A DNA stretch of 64,000 nt from Lasiosphaeris hirsuta (lineage: Eukaryota > Ascomycota > Sordariomycetes > Sordariales > Lasiosphaeriaceae), in NCBI GenBank assembly GCA_030549175.1, contig JAUKUA010000001.1, positions 868,001 to 932,000 on the forward strand, given 5' to 3'. The stretch's first letter is position 1, and every line of letters begins with the position of its first letter. Below are positions 53,708-64,000 of the stretch, in pieces. The translations under genes were made by a program, and so were the position numbers. The notes under the pieces were generated by a model. It did not search any database, had not been told where the DNA came from, and was given only the letters and a program-made list of their open reading frames with translations.

Positions 53708-55424
53708 GGTTGTCGCCCGGATTCAAAAAGGGTGTCAATAGGAAACGGTGTTCGGGAGGGGCGGGGTAAGTCGGGGTGTTCGTCAGCGAAACAAATGATG
53801 GTACAGTTTTGATGGGCCAGCCAAGTTTGTTTGTTGTAGTGTCGATGTCGTTGTTGTTGGAGGTGAAGGAGATGGTGTAATGAGGTGGAAGATTGGAGAA
53901 GTGAGGTGGAATCAGCTGGTCGCGCTTTGTTCATAATCGCCAGACGCCGGGCCTCTCAGGCCCAAACATTAGGTGCAGTGGCGTCAGTCAGTTCCACGGT
54001 TGCCAAGGAACGCTAGGCGGGAATCCCTTTCCCTGGGGTACAGGGGGCTACGTAACGTAATCTTGCCTGAGGCATCACTCCTGCCTTAGCGCCTGCTCTC
54101 TCACCTGCTTGGGTCATCACCATGTGAGCAAACATATCCATTTCATTGTTTGCACATACTTATTCAGAACCGCTTCTCTCGCCATCTAGCGGCCATCTAG
54201 CGCAAGATTTGATTGCAGTCCTGCAAAGACTCCCAGCAATTATACCGCATCTATTGTTTCACAGTGACACTGTGACTTCATTCCGACATATTTTCAGTCC
54301 CTGGAAGGGATCCCCCTGCTTAGGTTCGAGAGGGTTCTATGCTGCCGTACCTACACTGCCTCTTTCTTTAGACAGAAGGCAGTCGTGACGGACTACCTGC
54401 CGTTCAACAGTGATACTCCGGTCTACTTGAATGGCATTCTGACTGAGGAAACCGTACTGGAACGAGCAACTGCTCGCGCCGACAAGGTTGTGTCTACTCC
54501 GCCCTGCAGATGTCATGCCCATTCTAAAAACGCCATCTTCTCACCCTTCCAGTCTATCAACTTATTTCTCACGGCCCCTTTAGTCTTAAAGTCCAAACCG
54601 GGTCGTCTAGCTTATGCACAGGGAATGCGTACACCACTATGATTCCGGTTCACTTTTGATTATCACGACGAGTACGATAATAGACAGCCTGGGGAAAACA
54701 GATGACCTCCACCAAAAGAGGTGTCAGGAGGTGTAGCTTGGCGCGTGGCTTGGCTGTTTATACCAAACACTCTCGCCTGCGAGCAAAACTTTGGCAATGC
54801 TGTTCGGCGAGATCCAGCTGCCCCAAGCACAAAGCCGGTAACGGTGCCGCCACCACATTCACGTCATGGCTCTCTTCATCAAAATGGATTTTTACTCAGG
54901 ACAAAACGTGCAAATTATTAAATCCCCTCTGATGTTTTCAGTGCTGGTATCTACCTGACAACCAACCACCAACAAAACAACCGTCAAGAGACATTTGACG
55001 CCTTGCCATCTTCCCCGTACCACCTCTGCCATATCCTCCTTCATCCACCCGCCCCAACCCCTTTGTTAACTAAGTAGTAAGTAGTAGTAGCATGTGGATG
55101 CAATATTCAGGCAGTGTGGTCCCAAAAAGGCAGTGCTGAAAGCCCCCTTTCCGGGTAGCTCAGCTAGGTACTAGTACAACATGAAAACACCAAAAAAAAC
55201 ATTCGCCTCCCAATGTGTGATCAATCATTCCTAATCCCCTTCTTCCTGAATTTCTTTGTTGGTTTTCTTCCAGCCTTGTCCAGGAGCCTATTTCAGCAAC
55301 CGCAGCGGTATCCAGTTCCAAGCGAGCCACGGGCTCGTCCCTTCATGGATGTAAATGGCATTCCACCTTCTCATCATTGCTTCGAAAAGTTCGTCCAAGC
55401 GTTCAACTGCAAGTCGGGCAGCTG
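53708..55424. other. 1.7-kb intergenic region
   Basis: Promoter of the PPxY membrane protein gene and 3' region of the EGF-like gene. A TAG/TAAGTAGTAG microsatellite-like stretch lies near 55074-55090. No gene supported. Confidence 0.45.
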
Positions 55425-58186
55425 TCATATATGTCTGAGCACAACCGGATCATCGTATGTCAACGTTACTGGCGCTTCTCGTACCTTTATCGCAGGCTTC
55501 TTGCCAACCTTCTGCGCAATACCCCTAGCTCTAACCACAAAATCGACGAGATCGATCGAGTTCCCATTTTCGAGCGTCACATTTCTCGCTGTTTCGACAC
55601 TCACCCCGCTATTGGTCGGGCCTGCAGCATTAAATAGCCTTTGCAGTCTGCTCTGAGCTACCTTGGCGTCGTTCAGGTTCTCCTGTTGCAAAATATACAA
55701 CACAGCCACACGTGAGAAATCCAGAACCTCGTCCGTGACAGCGAAGAGGGTAGTCGGGACCGCCTGGCCAGAGCTCATGGTCATTGTCACCGTGCTGGTT
55801 GATGTGGGAGTGGGCGTAGCCCTGCCCAAGGTTATAGTTGTCCCAAATGAGGTGGTAAAGCTGCCTGGAGCAGTGATAATGGTCGTGAAACCAGTTTCAC
55901 CGTCACCCCCAGCACTCCCAACTCCTCCTGTAGGCGCCGCTTTCGCCGTCGAGTCGAGAAGAGACCCTGCATTCAACGTGACTGTGGTAAATTGGCCGGC
56001 CAGGATTGTAATCGTTGTGAAGACAATACCGTTGATCGCCGCACCGAAGACACCTTGGGGGACGGCAGCTTGACGGGTCGCTGACCCGTCGAAAGTGACA
56101 AGAGCATTCATTGCTGAACAGCTCAGGTTTCCTGAGTTGAGTTTAGCCACAATATTGGAGCTTGAGAGCGGTATCGAAAAATTCGTTTGCGCTTGTTGGA
56201 TGAGGCGCGGAATTGCATCCCCAATGGTGACGTTGTTTATGGCCATGTCTCCAGTCAGTGAGATTGTCGTGCAGCCTGATGAGTCGGCAAGCGTGCAATC
56301 AAACCCGGTGAAGCCGTTTGTGCAAATACAAGAGCAGAACCCCTGGTTGACAACGTTTGAGCCACCATTTGCACAGGTGATCTGTGACTGGCATTGCTCT
56401 AGCGCCGCCTGGGCCTCCCCGTTCACCCTCTGCTTGCGAACGACGAAGAATTCGATGGGGATCGCTACTGCGGCTGCGATAAGGAGAATGACCACGACCA
56501 TAACAACGAGAAAGCCCCACAGAGGTAAACCGCAGCATCTCCGCCTCCTCTTTCCGTCTGGAGATGGCCGAGAGTCGGAGTTCCCGGGTATCGCCTCTTG
56601 TGACGTGTTTGGCGATCGGCTGGAACCAAGAGGAAGCGGCCAAGACTGAACCTGTTGCCGTATGCTCTCACGCCAGCTGCGGCGGCTTGTGCCAGCCGCT
56701 GCCTGTGCAGGAGGCGGGAATGCAGCGAGCATGTCTGAAAACCCTGACTGATGTTTTTCGCCATCATCTTGAATGGGGGTTAGCTACCTCATCTCTCAAA
56801 AACGAGGTCGCGCTCCATGGATAGCTTACATGATAGCGCCCTTTCATCGTACTCGTCAAAGTCATCAAAACGGCTTGCCGGCCTTCGACCCTTCTCTAGG
56901 CTCGCAGCTAGCCTTGTAGCGCGTCGTATTAGATCGGGCAGGCTTGTTAGGCTTCCCCTAGACTCCGCCTTCTTTACAGCATCAATGTCCAAACGTGGTG
57001 GTCTCCTTATTGCCGATAACCGACTATAAGGTCGACCACCAGGAGGTGGTTGAGGTGATGGTGTTGGCCTGGCGGACGAATCGGACAGGTCAGTTGCACT
57101 CGCTGACGAGTACGCATTCAGCATGGCGTCTGGTGTGATTGATGGTCCGCCGGCCACTGCTTTTGGTAATGTCGGTAGTGTGCTAGCAGAGCTCGAATTC
57201 TCGACATATCCTGTCCCATCCTTGAAAGGCTCATTTTGGACAGGCGTTGGCCCAGGTCTTGAGTCAGGAAGGCCTGGAACTGTCGCGCTCACGAGCGTCG
57301 GTTTTGCCCTTTTTCCTACACTCGCGCTTCTCACGAGCCTGCTCTCTTCTTCGTCATCATCACCATATGCCGATTCTTCGGCGATTATGTCGTCGTAATA
57401 CGCATCGGGGTAGTTAGGGCTCGGTCCAGGAGACTGTTCCCCCCAACTTTCAGGCATTGCCGCACTCGAGGCAAACGAGGCGTGCGACCTGGATCTTGGG
57501 CTTTCTTCGGGAATTGGTGATACGTACGACGCATTTGAGTAGAAAGATGATGCGCCTCGTCTTGCTGATGGCGGTGGTCCGAGATTGACGCTCCTTCGTG
57601 GCGGTCCCGGTGGCAGCTGTGCTGGAAGGGGGAAGTCGGGGATCGACCCGGCGGAGGAAAGAGTAGACGCCCGTGAAAGATTTGAGGGAGTCTCTGGTAC
57701 TGCTAACAACTCCTGCCCCGCCGAGTCTCTCCCAGACTGTGGCCTGTACTGGAAGACCGGGGTCATGTCTTGCACTTTGGAACTATCCAGGATTGAAGGT
57801 ACCCTACTTGGGCGAGGAGGTCGTTGTGGAGGTTGTGACCTTCCGGGTGGAGGTTGATAAGGGTCGATGTTTGAGTTCGATGGGGCTGCGAGTGGCCACT
57901 GCGGGACTGGTGTCGGTCTCGAAATCGCCACGCCAATCTGGCCGTCCCTTGTTTGCAGTCCCGGCGGCGGCGGTGGTCGTTGGAGTCGCTGTGGTCCCGT
58001 ATTCTGGCCCATCGCACGAGGCATCGAAGGCCGGGCTATTTGTGGTTCTTCATCCATATTGACAGGAATAGCCCTTGGAAGTACAACATCTTCTCTCTGT
58101 AGCCCAGCTAGGGCGCGCTCCCTTGCCCTCCTAACTGATCCTGCTGGCGGTGGTCGGTCCATGTCTCTCCCATCTTGAGAACTCAT
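55425..58186 (-). CDS. Large type II membrane protein with EGF-like ectodomain
   Basis: Exons 58186-56830 and 56767-55425 give 899 residues; the intron (GTAAGC, branch AGCTAACC, acceptor TTCAAG) joins DERALS to YDGEKHQSGFSD. Residues 1-535 are Pro/Ser-rich and disordered, with an acidic island (DDIIAEESAYGDDDEEE). A basic KRRRRCCGLP precedes a membrane helix at about 540-565 (LWGFLVVMVVVILLIAAAVA). The ectodomain starts with a Cys-rich EGF-like unit (CANGGSNVVNQGFCSCICTN and GFTGFDC), then Thr/Ser-rich sequence with sequons. N-terminal location of the basic residues predicts N-in, C-out. Proteins of this layout occur in many filamentous ascomycetes, possibly cell-surface sensors or adhesins; function unknown. 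Confidence 0.82.
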
Positions 58187-61100
58187 TTAGTAGGAGCCAC
58201 CCTGCTTAACGAAACATCAAACACCACTCTGAATCCCTCTCTCTTGCCGGTTCTTGTCCGCTTGCTTCTTTCCCAAACCTAACGGCGTGCGTAAAATACG
58301 ATCAAGTTGTCGACAGCGTGGCGAATCGGTGGTCGTCCGGCTAGCGCTTCAATGTTGACGTGTGACGGCGAGAATCGATGCTCGTAACCTAAGACCCCTC
58401 CACCTCGATGTCCGGCAGCACGAACTCAAATGCTGGACCCTTTTACGAACAAAGCTCGGTATCGCAGGTCCAGGGAGCTCAACTCTAAATCCAAGGTTGT
58501 GGAACCGGACGTGTGTCTGTATCCGCGGCAAACGAAGAGAACGAACGCACTCTATGCCTACCCACGCGCGAAATGAATAAGAAAATAATTTAGGGAGTGT
58601 AACCTAAGCCGGTCCAGACAAACAAGAAGAAAATTAACGGTGGCAGGCCAGCAGCGTCGCCTGCGTGAGGCCAGAAAGATCAGGCAGTCTATAGGTCAGC
58701 AGGTGAAAGGTCAGCCGAAGTATGTATTGCGCAACACAAAGAGAGCAAGAGAGGGAGGTCACGGTTGTTCGCGCAGCGGCCCCCCCGGAAAGGTCCCATT
58801 TTCCAGATTTGCCTGTTCAGGGTGACCCGAGTAGAGGTTGGACAAGGGCGGGAGGGCCGTCACCCCGCGACCAGACCAGGGCCAAGCAAGGCACCCCTAA
58901 ACAGCCGGGTCGCAGAAGGGGCCTGACAGAGGAGAACCACGTACATTTGGTGTTTCGAGGCCTTGCTAACGAACGGGACTCCCGTAGGCTCACTCAGCCA
59001 AATTTGGTCAAGAGAAGCTGCTGAATATACCAAAGCGAGACAAACAGCTCTTCTGGCGCGGTAAGTCAAGGTTCCTGATTGCACTTCTGTGCTCTGCACT
59101 TCTGGTGGCTGGACGATGAGTCGAGATGGCTGGCTACTGCCGGGTTGAACCAGTCGAGCCACGAGAAGGTGAGCCCACGCCGGTAGTTGGACAGCGTCGG
59201 TAACGGGAGTGGGAACGGGTCAGAATGTTGTGCATGTACGACACAGCAACGATGATGTGTGTGTGGACGACGATGTTTCAGGATTGCGGGACGAGCAGAT
59301 TTTCGCAGGCACGCCCAGAAGTGTCAGCAGGGGAGGCGTTTGAAAGCCGGTGATCAAGGGAATATCAAGCAGAGGCTGCAGGCGTTCGCAGGATCCAGAC
59401 GAAAGAGGAAGGGAAAACGTCGTGTTGAAAGTAGTCCGATGATTTGTGGGATTCCTAGGACATGTTTGGATATACGGCCCAGGGCAATGGATCCGGATCA
59501 CCAGCAGGACCCCACGACAGGACCGACCGCGAAAAGGAGTGGTGAGATGCGACCGGCGAACGATTGAAGGGCTGGGACAAGTAAAAAGGAGGGGCGGGCG
59601 ATGTCGTCAAGACCACGCCGAAACCACGCACGCAATCCGGGAAATGAATGCAGAGCAAAAAGAAACGAGCGTCGAGAAGTACGGATGGAAAAAGAGGCTT
59701 TCCCTGCGAGCCGCGAGACTTTGCGAGAAAATCAAAGCAGAGCACTAGATGCAGCAATTGCTTGAGCACGCACCAACGGCACCAGCAACAGCACCAGCTG
59801 CGAGGCAGTCGCAATGGAGGTGGAGGTGGAGGCGGAGTGAGGGGAGCAAGGGCAGCACAAGCAGGAGCGCGAGCTTTGACATGCGCTTCTTCGGACAGGG
59901 CTCAGGGCTCAAGCTTGGCCAACTCAGACTTCACCCTCTTTCTCTTTGTTGGCTGCAGGCCTGCAGACCTCGGGGTGTGTGACCCTTGCTCGAGCACTGG
60001 CTTTCAATATGGGCATCAGAGGAGATCAGTGCAGCCTTGCCTGCAGACCAGACTCCCTTTACCAGGATACACCTATCTTGGGTGAACTATTCGGTATGTA
60101 ATAGGGGCGCGCGGTATAGGATGGAGAGCAAGTTGCTCGGTACGAAGTAGGGTGTGAACTCCATGTTCCCCAGGCCGCCAGGACTGATCGAGAGGATATC
60201 TCGTCACTCAGCACCCCGATCTGTGACATGGTTTTGGCTTGGGCCAATTGGGTGAGCCTGGAAGCGCGTGAACTGGCTTCCTCTCGTGGTGTCTCAGTCT
60301 TCCAGATGCGCTTCTCGAGACCGTTGAATCGGTCTCATGCACGACGTGAGCAGATGCCGCAAAGCTTCTCACGGCACCTATGGAGACACTGCAGGCGCCG
60401 GAGTATTTGTGTGCTTTTGGCCGGTGACGCTACGCTGCATATCAGAAAAAGCAAGGCTCAGCGGCGCAACGGCGCAGCGTTGAAGGTAAACATCACCAGG
60501 TCGTACCGTGTGATAGCAGACGCAGTTGACAGACATTCGCAAGGCGATGTCATCCACCGTTGACCCCTGAGATGATGCGGCGCCAGGGAGGCGGAACCTC
60601 GACGATTACCATTCGCGGGTCGCGAGCCAAGGACAGTGCATCCAATACGACACGTGGAAAATTGCGACTTTTTGGAGCGTGCCTTGCAGCTCTAGGTCTC
60701 ATCGCGGATGCAAAAAGGGGAAAGAGCCATGAGCGTTGGTAGAATGTGCCACCAAGCCAAATCGGAAACACTAGTGCCGTCGCCTGCAAGCCCCAGGGCC
60801 CCCCTTTCTCTTTGGGCTGGGGCAATCGTCGACGCACGTCTCCATGATTCACATTTAAGCTCTCGCTTTGCAAGCCACCAACCTACCTGAGCGCGAAGAC
60901 GCAAAGACCATCGCGAATGTCTTTCAATAAAATGATAACTTATCGTCGCGCAGCTTCCAGTGGGTGTAGCAGCTCGTAGAGGCCTTTAGGCACGTTGTCG
61001 TATGCTGTCCGCTGTGGGATCGGCAACCTTGTAGGTTTACCAATCGCCAACGAAGTTCCGAAATTCCGACCCCGATATCCCGACTCGACCGCCCCTATCG

Positions 61101-62640
61101 TCATCCCCAGGCCCCAGTTTGCGCTACACAGTCCACTAGCCCGGACCCCACACACAACCCAGGGTGCTCAAACCGCTAACGGTCGATGGTCTGGCCTCAC
61201 CTCTCTCCTTCCCAATGACGACTGGATTATCTTTCTCATCAAGAGGCGACCTAACAGCAGCCCTGGGGACAAAACCCCGCCCTTGAAACGAAACAGAGAC
61301 AAAAGACAAGGCCCTGAAATAGCTCAGACGCAGCATTCCCCCAACCCAAGTCTACCAGGTTTGTGGTATCAGACGAGGACTGCTCCACCTGCCGCGGAGG
61401 GGGGAGTGCTTGTTACAAAACCTGGGAAGTCTTGGCTTCGAAATAGCACCTAGGGCCTGCCCAGCTCTCCAAATCAGGAACCCCAATCATACAATCTGTC
61501 CTGGCTCGCCTGGGTAACCGCCGCCCACCGCAATATCGTCGACATTGGCGAGCAAATCGCAAATTACAGTTGACGTCAATTCCCCGGGATTCTCATGTTC
61601 GCGTTGCAGTTGCGCTTGTATTCTGTGCATATGTCCCTGTAGGTACCAGGGCTATGTGGTGCAACAACAACAACAAAAAAAGCCTCTCACCCACACAGAT
61701 GGATTTACATAACAGCTCACATCACACATCCGCGGATCCTCTTCTTGAGCGCGGATCTACGGCGACGACTTTCCGCCTGCACAAAAAAGAACATTCTCCG
61801 TCGACAGAAGATTGAGCGAACAGCACAACCTTCTATCGAGCCGTTCGCTCTTCAGACTCTCTTCCGTGTTTCAGGTTGAGTGTCCCAGCTTTGGCCGAAA
61901 GGGGGCAACCGTGTTTATCCGCCGCTTTGTTCCCGCCCTCACTTCTCAACTCTCGTCGCATCTCATGTCGACTCGCCAATACCTTTCTTTACCCACTTCC
62001 GCTTGCCTCGACTCTCGGTGCGGTGATATGTCCCCGAGGCAAGAGCTTCCGAGCCTCATAGCACCAAACCCAGTGGCTACGGCTTGACTTGCATCCCTTA
62101 TTGCGGCGTAAATAAGCATTAGCCTATGTTTGAGGTCCAGTATTTGTCGCGGCTCACAAATTTGCATCGCCGAAGTAGCCCTTCCAAAGTCTTAGATGGA
62201 CACTCGGGATGCTCACCTACACGGTGTAAGCAGCACCCGTTGTCTAACCGGGATCACGTTAGAAACCAGGACTGTGCTAGCGATTAAGGAGTGACAGCGA
62301 TCTCGATGAACCATGGACGCGTCCGAGGCTACCATAGATCATCACACGTCTCCCGGCATGTTCCCGTGTCCTTGTTACGATAACAGATCTTGCGCATATG
62401 GTGTTGCCTAAGGATCCCCGAATCATACTGTAGTAGATGCTTCGAGATGAGCTGATATCGGTTGCTTGTCAAACAATCCCGCGCCAAGCTCATACGTGGC
62501 GGTCATTATGTCCGCCGCGCACTAATGTGCAACACGAATGCCAAATAATAAGCTTCGCTGCCAACTGGGTCTGAGTATTTTCACCAGTGTTACCGTTGTT
62601 GGCTAACGAGCTGAACGCAGTCATCAAACTTGCTCCATAT
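58187..62640. other. Gene-poor stretch
   Basis: About 4.4 kb without a frame I can support; many short ORFs on both strands overlap each other. It includes the promoter of the EGF-like gene, CAG/GGT-rich short runs near 59750-59840, CAACAACAA near 61660 and a CRE-like TGACGTCA at 61571-61578. Confidence 0.5.
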
Positions 62641-63306
62641 ACAATGCTACGGTTCGCTCAGTTATCCTTGCTTGCTAGTTTGAGTAAATTGGCACGTCGA
62701 ATCAACTCGACCAAGCTCCCGCTCGCCTCCGAAGAGTAGACAGAAGCACATCTGCCCATCGGCGTCCTCCTCGGGCCGAACGGGCCGGTACAAAAGGCAT
62801 GAAACTCTGGGCCGTCTCGGGATTCTCGGGCATCGGAGTATGTATATAATAGAGTAAGCAGGGTCTACTTGAGACGACTCAAGAGATATGCCTCGAAGTA
62901 CCAACCAGTAAAGCTACTAGAGGTTAGTAACCTCGCCCTGTTTTGACTCGGAAGTGTATCAAAAAGGATATACAACGTGATGACTATGAGGCACAAACAC
63001 GAGCCAACACGATGAGGAAGTATATATCGTGCAGATCTCAGTCCTTTCGAAGCACTTATCTAACTACCATCGTTCCAAATACCAGCCACTTATAGTCTAA
63101 CCAGGGATTACCTACACAATGCCGAAGAACCAATCGAAGATCTCAACCTTCCCCCTTCCCTGGGCAAGGAGACCGGTATCACAAACCGCGTCACTGACTA
63201 CTTTCTTGCAGACCCAACCTTCAAGTAGGACGTCTCCGAAGAGCCCAATAATCCGACTTCTGGAGCCGTAGTCTTTATCCTGTTACCTACTCGTGCTTTT
63301 TTTTAG
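62641..63306 (+). pseudogene. Possible relic of a coding sequence (weak)
   Basis: Reading codons from 62641, the frame carries seven stops before the TAG at 63304, yet long stretches look protein-like, for example KRYASKYQPVKLLEVSNLAL and PIEDLNLPPSLGKETGITNR followed by VTDYFLADPTFK. All these stops can arise from CAA, CAG or CGA by one C-to-T change, as RIP would cause, but that is true of any stop. The number of stops is close to what random sequence would give, so this is only suggestive. Confidence 0.2.
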
Positions 63307-64000
63307 GTCGGTGAGATAGAAACAGGTTTGCCCATCTCTCCCGTAATTATACACCTGTGGATTCAAGCCACCCCTTGTGTGTTCTCAATCTTTCTCTTCT
63401 GTTGCTATTTAAGTAATCTGTTAGTTAGTTTTCCACATCTCACGCCACAAAAGGGTACATCAACCGCATTTTCCTATTTTTCTCGGTAACCAGAGCTTCG
63501 TATCATACATGCATTTGTAGAAGCTATGCGATGTAGAAACACAATGGAGAAATACCATCATTAACCCCCAGAGAAAAATGAAGCTGCTGGCAAACTTCGG
63601 GGGCTTGGGGCCCATCGATGTCACCACAAGCCTCGGTTTTGGTCGACACTACCGTACCTAGGTAATCTAAGTCCCATGCAATGTGGGGATGTGTTGAGGG
63701 ATACATTTATTCTATCTAACCACTTGATTCCTACCCAGCTTCCACCACGGATCGTGTTTTCATGTTACTCGCAACAACACCTACTAGGCATGGCAGCTAG
63801 TGTGCTCCAGCAGTACCCTTTTGTTGCTGAAATTGATTGTAATAGCCTCCACGTCACGCTTAGTATCACATGGCAGAACAAGTTGACGCCACAGAAGGAA
63901 AAGGCCCATGGCACACAAATGGGGTGACGGAAGCCCACACAGGATTATCATTTCATGATTCTCATACCTCATTTCTTCTCACCTCATGCCCAGCAGTTGT
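63307..64000. other. A/T-richer tail of the window
   Basis: No supported gene, RNA or repeat. Short ORFs only. Confidence 0.45.

Overview
The window reads as nuclear DNA of a filamentous ascomycete, most likely a Sordariomycete and perhaps one of the Sordariales. Evidence: protein genes broken by short GT-AG introns (about 45-150 nt) with CTRAC-like branch sites, GC-rich third codon positions, and typical filamentous-fungal genes (RID-type cytosine methyltransferase, GH76 wall enzyme with a cytoplasmic tail, CYP52-like P450, Rac GTPase, IVY1, ATG29). I found no transposase, tRNA, rRNA or CRISPR. Splice sites below were placed by hand from GT/AG signals, codon phase and remembered family conservation; no search was run.

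Layout. 0-9 kb: DODA-type dioxygenase (-) and acyl-protein thioesterase (+) share a promoter, then IVY1 (+), and NUP53 (-) diverging from ATG29 (+). 9-12 kb: a non-coding block with a G-tract, a hairpin, a 21-nt repeat array and a roughly 40-nt array. 12-19.4 kb: small membrane protein, P450, GH76, all on -. 21-22.3 kb: EAF elongation factor (+). 23.5-31.5 kb: RID (-) diverges across 3.7 kb from an HhH-GPD DNA glycosylase gene (+), which lies between two inverted arrays of diverged 21-22 nt repeats. 31.5-44 kb: dense, with a SET methyltransferase, COQ4, PDCD5, a mitochondrial PanE-fold protein, LRP1/RRP47, MIX17/CHCHD2, a UBX ERAD protein and SURF1, the last meeting CENP-T tail to tail with 23 bp between stops. 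45.5-54 kb: RAC1, NOP6-like RRM protein and a secretory membrane protein with a PPxY tail. 55.4-58.2 kb: an 899-residue EGF-like membrane protein. 58.2-64 kb: no gene I can support.

Themes. Four genes across 33-44 kb act in mitochondria (COQ4, PanE-like, MIX17, SURF1). The most striking block is 23.5-31.5 kb: a RIP-type methyltransferase homologue divergent from a DNA glycosylase gene bracketed by helically periodic repeats. The RID frame has an in-frame TAG followed by 145 open codons whose product carries an apparent SUMO-interacting motif and a basic patch. Two genes (ATG29, PDCD5) carry micro-exons of 10 and 11 nt that simple gene finders are likely to miss.
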